Source of the DNA: a virus
DNA length: 36,535 nt
Reading direction: 5' to 3' (one strand)
IMG/VR virus record: IMGVR_UViG_3300030451_001009
Location: 1 to 36,535 of that record
This document shows, piece after piece, positions 30,119 through 36,535 of this stretch. A model generated the notes under the pieces. That model ran no database searches. It was not told the DNA's origin and worked only from the letters and a program-made list of their open reading frames with translations. The translations under genes and the position numbers were made by a program. Every line of letters begins with the position of its first letter. The first letter of the stretch is position 1.

Positions 30119-31675
30119 ATGTCTTTATCAAATACAGAAAATAAAATTACTTATAGTCCATCAACAGCTACGACTTCATTTTCGTATCCTTATGCGTTTT
30201 TTGATGACTCAACTATAGATACACCAAATGGTAAAGTAGGAGATATAAAAGTTACATTATTGTTAACTTCTACTAGTACACCTACAGCATTAGTGCCAAC
30301 AGCGTCTGATTCTCCAAGTGCTGGTGAGTTTAATGTTAGATCTACTAATGGTGATCCAGCACAAGGTGCAGTAATAACTACTGGTACATCGTATACATCA
30401 GGTGCAACTATAAGTATAGAAAGAGAAGTAAAACTTACACAAGATTATGATTTACAAGAAGGTGCAACTATTGATCCTACTGCATTAAATAAAGCATTTG
30501 ATAGAGTAGTAGCACAAAATCAACAACAACAAGAAGATATAGCAAAAGCTATTACATTTCCAGATTCTGATTCTGGTATAACTTACAACATTACTGATTC
30601 AGCAGCTAACAGAGCTGGTAAAGTTATAGGATTTGATGCTAATGGTAATGTAACTCCTTTAGCAGTATCTAGTGTAACTACTGGTAGTGGTACAACTTTA
30701 GCTGGTGGTAATGGTATAACAGTAAATGGTGGTACAGTAAGTGTAAATAATGATTCGGACCATTTAGGTTTTGATGGTAGTGGTAAATTAAAAGTAGTAA
30801 CAGATGGTATAACTGCTACAGAAATAGCTAATGACGCAGTAGAAACTGCTAAAATAAAAGACGATGCAGTAACACCAGCAAAGATTTCTTCTGTAACTGG
30901 TACTGATGCTAATATAGTAACTGGTACTGCTGGAACAAATAGCAATTTACTTAAATGGGATGCAAATGGAGATGCTATTGATTCTGGATTTAATATTACT
31001 GATAACGATAGTTTAGGAGATAGTGATACTACATTAGCTACTCAAGGTAATATTAAAGCTTTTGCTAACTCATTAATACCTAGATGTATTGTATTAGATG
31101 GTAGTGGAGCTGTAACTGTTGGAGGTCAAACAGGTGTATCAGGTGTTACTGATATAAGTTCAAGTGCTATATCTTCTGGCAATTATGTAGATTACGCTAT
31201 ACAAACTTCAGGCTCAGGTGCTATTGATATGTTGGTTTCAACTTCAGCATCAAATGGTCAAATATTAACTGTACCTTTAAGTGGATTAACAAGTTCAGTA
31301 GAAACAATAGTTTCCAGTAATATAATAGGTATGTGGGTAAGACCACAATTACAAGTAGATGCACATGATGAAACAGGTATAATTGACGCTAATAATCCTC
31401 AAGTAAAAATAGAATATTATATGCCTAGAGGACAAGACAATGTATCTACATTAAATGATACAAACTATAGATATGATGCTATTGGTTGGAGGAGAGAATC
31501 AGAGGGTGGACAATTAAGTAATATAAATGCAATGGTTTATATACCAGTAAATGCAAGAAGTGGTGGACAACCAAGTGTACAATTTAGATTTCAATTAAAA
31601 GTTAAAGCTGGATCAAATCCATTTAGAGCTGGAATTACCCTACACGCAGTAAATGTAGTAGGATTAACAACATAA
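30119..31675 (+). CDS. Tail fibre (T7 gp17-like N-terminus)
   Basis: 518 aa. Residues 1-140 resemble the T7 fibre attachment domain: SFSYPYAFFDDSTIDTPNG, a strand-rich middle, TISIEREVKLTQDYDLQEG, then NKAFDRVVAQNQQQQEDIAK. After that come low-complexity beta-rich repeats with S, T, G and D, as in trimeric fibre shafts, and a distinct C-terminal domain (from about 400) rich in aromatic strands that should bind the receptor. The gene has its own promoter and a weak GGGTTAATT site before ATG. Confidence 0.88.
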   Translation: MSLSNTENKITYSPSTATTSFSYPYAFFDDSTIDTPNGKVGDIKVTLLLTSTSTPTALVPTASDSPSAGEFNVRSTNGDPAQGAVITTGTSYTSGATISIEREVKLTQDYDLQEGATIDPTALNKAFDRVVAQNQQQQEDIAKAITFPDSDSGITYNITDSAANRAGKVIGFDANGNVTPLAVSSVTTGSGTTLAGGNGITVNGGTVSVNNDSDHLGFDGSGKLKVVTDGITATEIANDAVETAKIKDDAVTPAKISSVTGTDANIVTGTAGTNSNLLKWDANGDAIDSGFNITDNDSLGDSDTTLATQGNIKAFANSLIPRCIVLDGSGAVTVGGQTGVSGVTDISSSAISSGNYVDYAIQTSGSGAIDMLVSTSASNGQILTVPLSGLTSSVETIVSSNIIGMWVRPQLQVDAHDETGIIDANNPQVKIEYYMPRGQDNVSTLNDTNYRYDAIGWRRESEGGQLSNINAMVYIPVNARSGGQPSVQFRFQLKVKAGSNPFRAGITLHAVNVVGLTT

Positions 31676-31688
31676 TAAGGATAATGAA

Positions 31689-31988
31689 ATGTCAATAGAA
31701 GCACAAAAATTCCCTAACACAGGGGAAAGTATTCAAGTCGGTGGTATGACTGTATTAGGTAATACTAATGCTAATCAATCTATTAGTGCAAATACCATTA
31801 TAGAAGTATGTGACACTAGTGGAAGTGGGTCTTATGTATTATTAAGTACATCAAGTATTGGTAGTGCAGTAGATAGTTCTACATCAGGTGCGTTTTACAT
31901 ACCTCCATATGGTACAACAAGACCATTTAAGACTGGAGATAATACTAATATTCGTGGCGAGAATGTAATTAATATACGAGAGTTGTAA
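31689..31988 (+). CDS. Accessory tail protein, 99 aa
   Basis: Follows the fibre gene after 13 bases with AAGGA upstream. The protein is beta-rich with many S, T, G and N. It overlaps the next gene by one base (TAATG). It could be a fibre tip or chaperone, or a small baseplate-like protein; no signature is recognised. Composition matches the fibre and the following gene. Confidence 0.65.
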   Translation: MSIEAQKFPNTGESIQVGGMTVLGNTNANQSISANTIIEVCDTSGSGSYVLLSTSSIGSAVDSSTSGAFYIPPYGTTRPFKTGDNTNIRGENVINIREL

Positions 31989-32791
31989 TGCAAAACTTAC
32001 GTTTAGGTAGTATAACTACGCATTTTAATATGCCAAAGTTTTGTGGCTCTGTAGATGCAGGTACTCAACATTCTGGTAGTCAAACTGCTGTTGGTTTAAA
32101 CTGTAATGGTGTATGGGAATTAAAACATACTGCTCATGGTGTATCAGGTTACTATGATGATTATTGGTATGAAATATATGCGTGGACCAACAACTCATCA
32201 TTTGCTACAAAGATGTTAAGAAAGACTAGTGATAACACTTGGTTAATGTTACAAGGATCAACTATAAGATATACTAATCCATCAAAGTCTTCTGCACCAC
32301 CAACATCGGGTTGGGTTACTACAGGTGGAGCAGGTGCTTCTCCTGTACCACAGATTACATTTAAATCAATAATACACGAACATTCTTCATTATCTCTTAC
32401 TAATTGTACTCTCGTTGATAATTCTGCATTAAATAGCATTGTTATTAGGTCTGACTCAAGTACTAATACAAAAGATATAATATTTGGAACAAACACATTA
32501 AGTGTTAATGATAAAATTGCAGTGGGATTTAAGTTAGAAACTACAGGTGTAAATAATAATGCAGCAGCTAATTTACTATTTGGTGGGTCAGTTATTAATG
32601 CTTCATTTAATTTTGATTCAGTAGATGAAGGTACTTTTAGAAATCATTCATTCGACCAAACAGTTGGAAAAACTTACAATAATGCTGATTACACTCCTAA
32701 CTCTACAGGTTTACAAATGCAAAATTATACAAACGTATTTCCTGTTAATGCTACTGTAGAAATAAAAGATTTAAGGGTATTTGTATTATGA
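31988..32791 (+). CDS. Putative receptor-binding/tail protein, 267 aa
   Basis: Not assigned to a family. It is beta-rich with aromatic clusters (YYDDYWYEIYAW, residues about 56-67), a central GGAGASPVP turn, and a C-terminal strand region ending IKDLRVFVL. It follows the fibre and the 99-aa gene and overlaps both neighbours by one or four bases. A second tail-tip or carbohydrate-binding role is plausible, but only from context. Confidence 0.65.
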   Translation: MQNLRLGSITTHFNMPKFCGSVDAGTQHSGSQTAVGLNCNGVWELKHTAHGVSGYYDDYWYEIYAWTNNSSFATKMLRKTSDNTWLMLQGSTIRYTNPSKSSAPPTSGWVTTGGAGASPVPQITFKSIIHEHSSLSLTNCTLVDNSALNSIVIRSDSSTNTKDIIFGTNTLSVNDKIAVGFKLETTGVNNNAAANLLFGGSVINASFNFDSVDEGTFRNHSFDQTVGKTYNNADYTPNSTGLQMQNYTNVFPVNATVEIKDLRVFVL

Positions 32792-32979
32792 CATATGAAA
32801 TAAATTTTAATGGTGAAACTATAACAGTAATTAATGAAGATAATTATATAAAATTAATTCATGGTGATGCTTTTTCTATTCTTAATAAAGAATCATATAA
32901 TAATGATGATTTACAAATATTATTAGATAGCACAGATGAAATAAAGATAGCTGAAGGTAGAGCGTTGTTAGATGAGTAA
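32788..32979 (+). CDS. Hypothetical protein, 63 aa
   Basis: The ATG overlaps the upstream stop (ATGA), and its stop lies eight bases inside the next gene. It is acidic with an N-terminal strand (YEINFNGETITVINEDNYI) and a C-terminal helix. No family recognised. It is probably translated by coupling with the tail gene upstream. Confidence 0.68.
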   Translation: MTYEINFNGETITVINEDNYIKLIHGDAFSILNKESYNNDDLQILLDSTDEIKIAEGRALLDE

Positions 32980-33577
32980 AAAAGGTAAAAACGTAACTAT
33001 TAAAGGTGTACTGTATGAAGATGGTATGTTTGACCATTCTACAGAAGATGACATTTATTCTTCAAAAGATAAAAGTAAACTTCCAAAGTTTGATGAAGCA
33101 GCAAAAGAAACAGTTGCTACAGAAGTAGCTAGTCAAACTACACAAAGTGGTATACAAGCTGTGGTTGCACAAGTGCAAACTCAAGCAGCTAATCTTGGTG
33201 CATCTGGATTAATAGCAGTAGGTAGTGCTGGTGCATTTCAAGTAGAACACATGAATGATAACTATGAAGCTGCAATGGAAATTGCTACACCAATAGTTGC
33301 AGAGTTGGTAGAAACTGGAACTATATCACAAGAAACTATTGCAACAGTTTTGCCAGCAGATTCAAAATTTCAAGGTAAAGAGTTACCAGTAGCAGAAACA
33401 GTATTAGGTAAACCTGTAGGTGAATATAAAAAACAAATTGATGCTGAAAAAAATAAATCAGATGAACAGAAAGCAATAGAAGAAGCTATTCAAAAAGCTA
33501 CATCTCCTCCTAATCCAAGCGATGGAGAAAAAGATGGAAGTATGACTTTTATCGAAAAGAATAGGAGTGCAACATGA
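32972..33577 (+). CDS. Hypothetical protein, 201 aa
   Basis: Not recognised. A basic start (MSKKGKNVTIKGVLYEDGMF) is followed by an alanine/glutamine-rich helical centre (QSGIQAVVAQVQTQAANLGA, about 76-95) with the weakly hydrophobic SGLIAVGSAGAFQV. The C-terminal part is charged (EKNKSDEQKAIEEAIQKA). It lies between tail genes and the lysis-type block. A minor structural or fibre-related role is possible, without direct evidence. Confidence 0.7.
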   Translation: MSKKGKNVTIKGVLYEDGMFDHSTEDDIYSSKDKSKLPKFDEAAKETVATEVASQTTQSGIQAVVAQVQTQAANLGASGLIAVGSAGAFQVEHMNDNYEAAMEIATPIVAELVETGTISQETIATVLPADSKFQGKELPVAETVLGKPVGEYKKQIDAEKNKSDEQKAIEEAIQKATSPPNPSDGEKDGSMTFIEKNRSAT

Positions 33578-33723
33578 TTTATTTAGAAGTTATATGGCAA
33601 GCAATAAAAGCTAATGCTATTGGTATATTAATTGGTTTAGGTGGTTTAATATGTACGTTGAGTATGTTTATGCCAAGACATTGGAAAATATTTAAAATTA
33701 TTAGTTGGATAAAAAAGAAATGA
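33574..33723 (+). CDS. 49-aa single-pass membrane protein (holin candidate 1)
   Basis: The ATG (ATGA overlap with the upstream stop, AGGAG at good spacing) opens a 49-codon frame. It has a short N-terminal part (MIYLEVIWQAIKAN), one membrane segment (about 15-31, AIGILIGLGGLICTLSM) and a basic tail (PRHWKIFKIISWIKKK). Such small proteins with one membrane span and a lysine-rich end are common as class III-like holins or holin regulators. Its stop overlaps the next ATG. Confidence 0.68.
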   Translation: MIYLEVIWQAIKANAIGILIGLGGLICTLSMFMPRHWKIFKIISWIKKK

Positions 33724-34301
33724 GAAAAAAATTCGCTGGATATTCTATGATAGTAGTCGCTTTTTTGTATTGGGTTTTGTTGTTTACAGCTTCTGTTACG
33801 CAAGCAGATTTATATGTGTATGATTTACAGGCCAATCTTTCAGAAAGTAATGTTACCTATGTGGACCAAGAGCCATTCTATTATGATATATTTCATATAC
33901 AAACAGATGGGTATGCGACATTGGCCTTTGATAACTATGACGCTGATTTAGGTAGTAGTAATCCTAACTATGACTTCAATGACCCATATCTTTATTTGTA
34001 TACAATAGAACAACCTTCATTTGTTGGATTTGGTAGTGGATCTGTACAACTTACATTGTTTGATGAAGATGACGATGGCAACGAAGACAGTCCAGAAGGA
34101 TTATATTTTTATCTAGATGATGTACAGATACATAATCAGTTAGTAGCAATAGTATCTAGTTATGATCCATACGTTGTAGGAACAGTAGATTTTACAGTAA
34201 CAAGTGATCAACCATTAAGTATTATACCAGAGCCACAAGCTATAAGTTTGATACTACTAGGTGGTGCAAGTTTATTAATAGCTAAAAGGAAGATGTCGTG
34301 A
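33720..34301 (+). CDS. Secreted PEP-CTERM protein
   Basis: ATG 33720 gives the ATGA overlap; an upstream TTG (33705) is less likely. Residues 1-29 form a signal peptide (MRKKF, hydrophobic 9-24, then SVTQA before D30). The body is acidic and aromatic (YDAD, EDDDGNEDSPEG, DDVQ). The C-terminus has the full sorting signature: PEP at 170-172, a hydrophobic helix (ISLILLGGASLLI) and KRK. In bacteria such proteins are processed by exosortase and sent to the cell surface or matrix. No exosortase is encoded here, so the host must supply it. The gene sits between two small membrane proteins. Confidence 0.85.
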   Translation: MRKKFAGYSMIVVAFLYWVLLFTASVTQADLYVYDLQANLSESNVTYVDQEPFYYDIFHIQTDGYATLAFDNYDADLGSSNPNYDFNDPYLYLYTIEQPSFVGFGSGSVQLTLFDEDDDGNEDSPEGLYFYLDDVQIHNQLVAIVSSYDPYVVGTVDFTVTSDQPLSIIPEPQAISLILLGGASLLIAKRKMS

Positions 34302-34450
34302 ATGATTGTATTGAGAAAAGTATGGTTGGAACAATAGGATTTATAAGTAGCTGGAATCTACAAGTAATTAATCCTTTGTTGTCGCTTATTATATCTGTAT
34401 TAACTATAGTATATTTAGTTATAGGCATTAAACAAAGATTAAGTAAATGA
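34298..34450 (+). CDS. 50-aa membrane protein (holin candidate 2)
   Basis: GTG start at 34298, overlapping the upstream stop (GTGA), with AAGGAAG about six bases before it. The frame has 50 codons: a polar start (NDCIEKSMVG), moderately hydrophobic GFISSW, and a clear membrane segment (about 26-43, PLLSLIISVLTIVYLVIG) with a basic tail (KQRLSK). Its stop overlaps the next ATG (ATGA). Together with the 49-aa protein it brackets the PEP-CTERM gene. A holin or antiholin role is an inference. Confidence 0.65.
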   Translation: MNDCIEKSMVGTIGFISSWNLQVINPLLSLIISVLTIVYLVIGIKQRLSK

Positions 34451-34668
34451 GGAATTACAGACAAGAATATGATCGTTATCAAGGTCTTGCAAAACAAAAA
34501 AAAAGACGAGCTGGTAGAAATAAAGCCAGACAAATGATGATTAAGAAAGTAGGTAAAAATAAATTAGTTGGTAAAGATGTGGACCATAAAGATCGTAACC
34601 CAAATAATAATAACCCTAAAAATTTAAGAATGATTAAAAAAAGTACAAATAGGAGAAGAAATGGCTAA
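34447..34668 (+). CDS. Mini HNH-type protein, 73 aa
   Basis: A very basic N-terminal half (YRQEYDRYQGLAKQKKRRAG) is followed by DVDHKDRNPNNNNPKNLRMI (about 44-63), which matches the core of HNH nucleases (the H of VDHKDRNP, the asparagine-rich turn and the NL motif). The first H-containing strand of larger HNH enzymes is short or missing, so it may be a minimal nicking enzyme or a DNA-binding remnant. Its frame extends eight bases past the start of the next gene. Confidence 0.72.
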   Translation: MRNYRQEYDRYQGLAKQKKRRAGRNKARQMMIKKVGKNKLVGKDVDHKDRNPNNNNPKNLRMIKKSTNRRRNG

Positions 34669-34837
34669 ATCAACAGTTAATAAAGCTGGAAACTATACTA
34701 AACCTGGAATGCGTAAAAGATTATTTCAACGCATAAAATCTTCAGCTAGTTATGGTACTGCTGCTGGTAAATGGTCAGCTCGTAAAGCTCAAGCATTAGC
34801 TAGATTATACAAGAAGAAAGGTGGTGGGTATACATAA
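34661..34837 (+). CDS. Basic protein, 58 aa (DUF5872-like part)
   Basis: A perfect AGGAGAAGAAATG start. The protein has YTKPGMRKRLFQRIKSSA followed by GKWSARKAQALARLYKKKGG, a pattern I recall from the first half of DUF5872-type proteins of bacteria and large viruses. It is strongly basic, likely nucleic-acid-binding. Stop and next ATG overlap (TAATG). It was not long enough to stand out by length alone, but both signals and composition support it. Confidence 0.75.
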   Translation: MAKSTVNKAGNYTKPGMRKRLFQRIKSSASYGTAAGKWSARKAQALARLYKKKGGGYT

Positions 34838-35079
34838 TGAGTATGTTAAGAAAACCACAACAATCTTTAAAAAACTGGGGAAAACAAAAATGGCGTACTA
34901 AATCTGGTAAGAAGTCATCTGAAACTGGAGAAAGATATTTGCCAGAAGCAGCAATCAAGTCTTTGTCTAGTCAAGAATATGCAGCTACGACTAGAGCTAA
35001 AAGAAAAGATAAAGCTAAAGGTAAACAACACAGTAAACAACCAAAGTATATAGCGAAGAAAGTGAAACAGTTTAGATGA
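34837..35079 (+). CDS. Basic protein, 80 aa (DUF5872-like second part)
   Basis: Contains SLKNWGKQKWRTKSGKKSSE, ERYLPEAAIKSLSSQEYAAT and KQHSKQPKYIAKKVKQF, a conserved layout that I recall as the second half of DUF5872-type proteins, here on its own gene. It is directly coupled to the 58-aa gene upstream, so the two may act as a split form. Highly basic; a DNA-associated function in late infection is likely, but unproven. Confidence 0.75.
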   Translation: MSMLRKPQQSLKNWGKQKWRTKSGKKSSETGERYLPEAAIKSLSSQEYAATTRAKRKDKAKGKQHSKQPKYIAKKVKQFR

Positions 35080-35354
35080 AAAAATATACTAAAAAAAGAG
35101 TTAGTGTTAATATGACTAAAGCAGATAAAAATCCTACTGGTGGATTATCTGAAAAAGGTAGACGTAAATACAACAGAGCTACTGGTGGTAACTTACAACG
35201 ACCAGTAACAGGTAAAGTTAAAGCTGGTAGTAAGGCTGCTAAAAGAAGAAAATCATTTTGTGCTAGAATGAGTGGAGTCAAAGGACCTATGAAAGATAGC
35301 AAGGGTAGACCAACGAGAAAAGCGTTGGCATTAAGAAAATGGAAATGTAGTTAG
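35076..35354 (+). CDS. Basic protein, 92 aa (DUF6321-like)
   Basis: The frame starts at an ATGA overlap. GGLSEKGRRKYNRATGGNLQ, KAAKRRKSFCARMSGVKGP and a C-terminal RKALALRKWKC match what I recall as DUF6321, frequent in marine phages. It is strongly basic with two cysteines. It belongs to the same cassette as the neighbouring basic proteins. Function unknown. Confidence 0.78.
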   Translation: MKKYTKKRVSVNMTKADKNPTGGLSEKGRRKYNRATGGNLQRPVTGKVKAGSKAAKRRKSFCARMSGVKGPMKDSKGRPTRKALALRKWKCS

Positions 35355-35363
35355 GAGATAATT

Positions 35364-35474
35364 ATGCCAAAAGTAGGTGGAAAGAAATTCAAGTATACAA
35401 AAAAAGGAATGGCTGCTGCAAAAAAAGAAGCCAAGAAGTCAGGTAAAAAAGTTAAAATGATGAAAGGATATTAA
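35364..35474 (+). CDS. 36-aa lysine-rich peptide
   Basis: A perfect TAGGAG site precedes ATG 35364. The product (MPKVGGKKFKYTKKGMAAAK, then a lysine-rich tail) matches a tiny protein often seen next to the DUF6321-like gene in marine podoviruses, in my recollection. With about 40 percent basic residues it should bind nucleic acid. It is one base from the next gene. Confidence 0.7.
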   Translation: MPKVGGKKFKYTKKGMAAAKKEAKKSGKKVKMMKGY

Positions 35475-35475
35475 A

Positions 35476-35616
35476 ATGCCAGGTACTAAATATTCAGCAA
35501 AACAAATGAAGATTGCAAAAATGGCTGGAGATCCAAACAAGATTGATGCTGCTGATTTTGCAAAACTTAAAAGTAAAAAGAAACGTAAGTTTACCAAGAA
35601 AAAAGGTATGGCTTAA
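35476..35616 (+). CDS. 46-aa basic peptide
   Basis: ATG 35476 follows the preceding stop by one base; AAAGGA lies upstream within the preceding gene. The sequence contains YSAKQMKIAKMAGDPNKIDA, then LKSKKKRKFTKKKG. Its stop overlaps the start of the next gene (TAATG). A nucleic-acid-binding role is suggested only by composition. Confidence 0.7.
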   Translation: MPGTKYSAKQMKIAKMAGDPNKIDAADFAKLKSKKKRKFTKKKGMA

Positions 35617-36044
35617 TGCCTATTGAGTTAATATCATTAATAACTGGTAATGTTTCTGGATTTGTATTTAAACTAATTGCTAGTCAAGTAGAAGGCCAAC
35701 AAAGACAACAAGAAATGTTGTTAAAAAAACAAGAAGCAGCAGATAATAGTGCAGATAAAGCAGCACAACGTGGTGGCGAAAGTGGTGCTTGGGTTCGTAG
35801 ATTTATTGTTATAATGGTTATGGTGGGAGTAATTATATTTCCATTTATCCTAGCAGTATTAGGTGGATCAGTGACAATAGAAGAAGATGTACCTAAAGGT
35901 GGTCTTTTTGGATTTCTAGGATTACACAGTAAAGAATTATTAACTGTAACTGGCTCCTACTTCATTTTACCAGAGATCAGGTCATCTGTGCTGGCAGTGG
36001 TCGGATTTTACTTTGGCTCAAGCTGCTTTTCTAACAAAAAGTAA
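35616..36044 (+). CDS. Membrane protein, 142 aa (holin-like)
   Basis: The N-terminus has an amphipathic LISLITGNVSGFVFKLIASQ, then a coiled, glutamine-rich QQRQQEMLLKKQEAADNSAD linker, a strong membrane segment (about 62-85, RFIVIMVMVGVIIFPFILAV) and a second hydrophobic region near the C-terminus (SSVLAVVGFYFGSSC). This pattern recurs in marine podoviruses, usually without an assigned function; holin is a fair guess. It is the last gene of the main late transcript before the promoter at 36054. Confidence 0.72.
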   Translation: MPIELISLITGNVSGFVFKLIASQVEGQQRQQEMLLKKQEAADNSADKAAQRGGESGAWVRRFIVIMVMVGVIIFPFILAVLGGSVTIEEDVPKGGLFGFLGLHSKELLTVTGSYFILPEIRSSVLAVVGFYFGSSCFSNKK

Positions 36045-36053
36045 ATTTTTTTC

Positions 36054-36081
36054 TTGATAAGATTTCTTAATTATATACAAT
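36054..36081 (+). promoter_or_regulatory. Sigma-70-like promoter
   Basis: TTGATA (36054-36059), 16-base spacer, TACAAT (36076-36081); each box has five of six consensus bases. Start of transcription would be about 36088, giving a leader of about 115 bases before the last small gene. Confidence 0.6.
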
Positions 36082-36099
36082 GATGCTTCTTATAAGTTA

Positions 36100-36177
36100 G
36101 AAAGTTAACTTGGGGTAATCATACCTTTTCTTCGTTGCGTGACTCAACGATAAAACTTTCAAGTCACATTTTTTTTT
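36100..36177 (+). terminator. Terminator/attenuator with competing hairpins
   Basis: Structure A: GAAAGTT (36100-36106) with AACTTTC (36154-36160), enclosing TCGTTG (36132-36137) with CAACGA (36145-36150). Structure B: GTGACT (36139-36144) with AGTCAC (36162-36167), followed by nine T (36169-36177). B uses the loop of A and would end transcription; A would prevent B. It can terminate the late operon and also control the small gene at 36204. Confidence 0.55.
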
Positions 36178-36203
36178 ATCATTAAACCACAAGGAGTTTG
36201 TCT

Positions 36204-36356
36204 ATGTATCGTATTGTTCACAAAGAATCTGGAAAAGAAGCAACAGTTGAAGTAAAAGGTTTTGATAGGGATGAGATGATAAGACAAGCTAGTGAAAAAA
36301 TGGGTATAAAAATATGCCCTACAAGTGTAGGACATATACGCATACTACCTCTTTAG
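36204..36356 (+). CDS. Small protein, 50 aa
   Basis: ATG 36204 has AAGGAG at good spacing and its own promoter and leader. The product (MYRIVHKESGKEATVEVKGF, then DRDEMIRQASEKMGIKICPT) has a beta-beta-alpha character and ends HIRILPL. No family is recognised. A separate, conditionally expressed gene at the end of the late arm suggests a regulatory or early host-directed role, but this is inference. Confidence 0.72.
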   Translation: MYRIVHKESGKEATVEVKGFDRDEMIRQASEKMGIKICPTSVGHIRILPL

Positions 36357-36431
36357 GATTTTCTTGTACGCTACACCTCTGTAAGTAAGGATAACTTCCA
36401 TTGATGACCTCCAATGTTAAAGCGTTCCTTC

Positions 36432-36444
36432 GGTCACTGTGACC
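36432..36444. promoter_or_regulatory. 13-base palindrome (operator-like)
   Basis: GGTCAC-T-GTGACC is a perfect inverted repeat in a GC-richer patch of an AT-rich non-coding region. The stem is short and no T run follows, so a protein-binding site fits better than a terminator. Confidence 0.45.
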
Positions 36445-36459
36445 TACTTCCGACCATAC

Positions 36460-36514
36460 AGGTTGAACGAGTTATAACTAAAGTCCTTATAGGATTTAAA
36501 CAAAGAAGTCAAGA
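36460..36514. repeat. Right copy of imperfect end repeat
   Basis: AGGTTGAACGAGTT (36460-36473), ACTAAAGT (36477-36484) and GTCAAGA (36508-36514) repeat the three blocks found at 3-55 in the same order. If the genome is joined at its ends, the two copies lie about 78 bases apart as tandem imperfect repeats. Confidence 0.6.
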
Positions 36515-36535
36515 TTAAAAAAAAACTAGTTTTTA

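Larger units (their letters stand above)
36357..36535. other. Right-end non-coding region
   Basis: About 180 bases without a gene. It holds the shared motif ACCTCTGTAAGTAAGGAT (36375-36392, overlapping the 13-mer also found at 11465), a perfect palindrome GGTCAC-T-GTGACC (36432-36444), the right copy of the end repeat, a TCCT-TAT-AGGA palindrome (36484-36494) and a terminal A-rich tract. On the minus strand TTGACT and TATAAG with a 15-base spacer (36512-36486) resemble a leftward promoter. Confidence 0.5.

Noticed and set aside
33743-33755. TCTATGATAGTAG resembling the early-arm palindrome
   Set aside because: It lies within the coding sequence of the PEP-CTERM signal peptide and the symmetrical arm is incomplete; probably chance.
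1-36535. CRISPR array, tRNA genes, integrase or insertion sequences
   Set aside because: No regularly spaced repeats, cloverleaf, recombinase motif or transposase were seen on either strand.

Overview
The window looks like a complete or almost complete genome of a small, strongly AT-rich, podovirus-type tailed phage. It has T7-style head-tail connector, tail tubular A and B proteins, three internal virion proteins and a tail fibre with a T7-like N-terminus. The base composition, the lack of an RNA polymerase and the gene set resemble phages of marine SAR11/SAR116/OM43-type bacteria (the HTVC010P-like kind is my best guess, from memory of gene content only). No integrase, tRNA, CRISPR array or insertion sequence was found.

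Layout: one divergent control region (11226-11665) separates two arms. The left arm (11225 down to 70, all minus strand) carries replication, recombination and DNA-modification genes. It starts with a run of small unknown proteins, each behind an almost invariant GGAGAATAAAAATG-type start. This run is interrupted twice by a duplicated terminator-plus-palindrome cassette (8725-8803 and 9999-10067). Next come a lytic transglycosylase (8338-8694), small unknown genes including a 55-aa coiled coil, a HIRAN-PD-(D/E)XK nuclease, a winged-helix initiator/loader, a DnaB-type helicase, a DNA methyltransferase, a single-strand-binding-like protein, an HNH nuclease, a second methyltransferase, a 28-aa membrane peptide coupled to a Mom-like DNA modification enzyme, a PD-(D/E)XK nuclease, an unknown protein and a 49-aa zinc ribbon. 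Most genes from 7881 downward overlap by 1-8 bases (ATGA or TAATG), so they are probably translationally coupled.

The right arm (11666 to 36356, all plus strand) carries packaging (small terminase with a zinc-ribbon extension in the -1 frame, TerL), portal, scaffold, capsid behind a structured leader, a decoration-like protein, tail tubular A and B, internal virion proteins, a tail fibre behind its own promoter, and accessory tail proteins. It ends with a block of small genes: two single-pass membrane peptides flanking a secreted protein with a PEP-CTERM sorting tail, a mini-HNH protein, a cassette of very basic small proteins, a membrane protein, and a last 50-aa gene behind its own promoter and attenuator-like leader.

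Most interesting points: (1) a phage-encoded PEP-CTERM protein; (2) two genes, an HNH nuclease and the small terminase, in which an A10 or A9 run leads by a -1 shift into a sensible protein C-terminus, so either slippage is programmed or the homopolymers were undercalled; (3) a Mom-like modification gene with a TTG start coupled to a tiny membrane peptide; (4) a capsid leader containing a copy of the 16S rRNA anti-Shine-Dalgarno sequence; (5) duplicated terminator/operator cassettes; (6) matching imperfect repeats at the two window ends. No DNA or RNA polymerase gene was found, so host polymerases are probably used.
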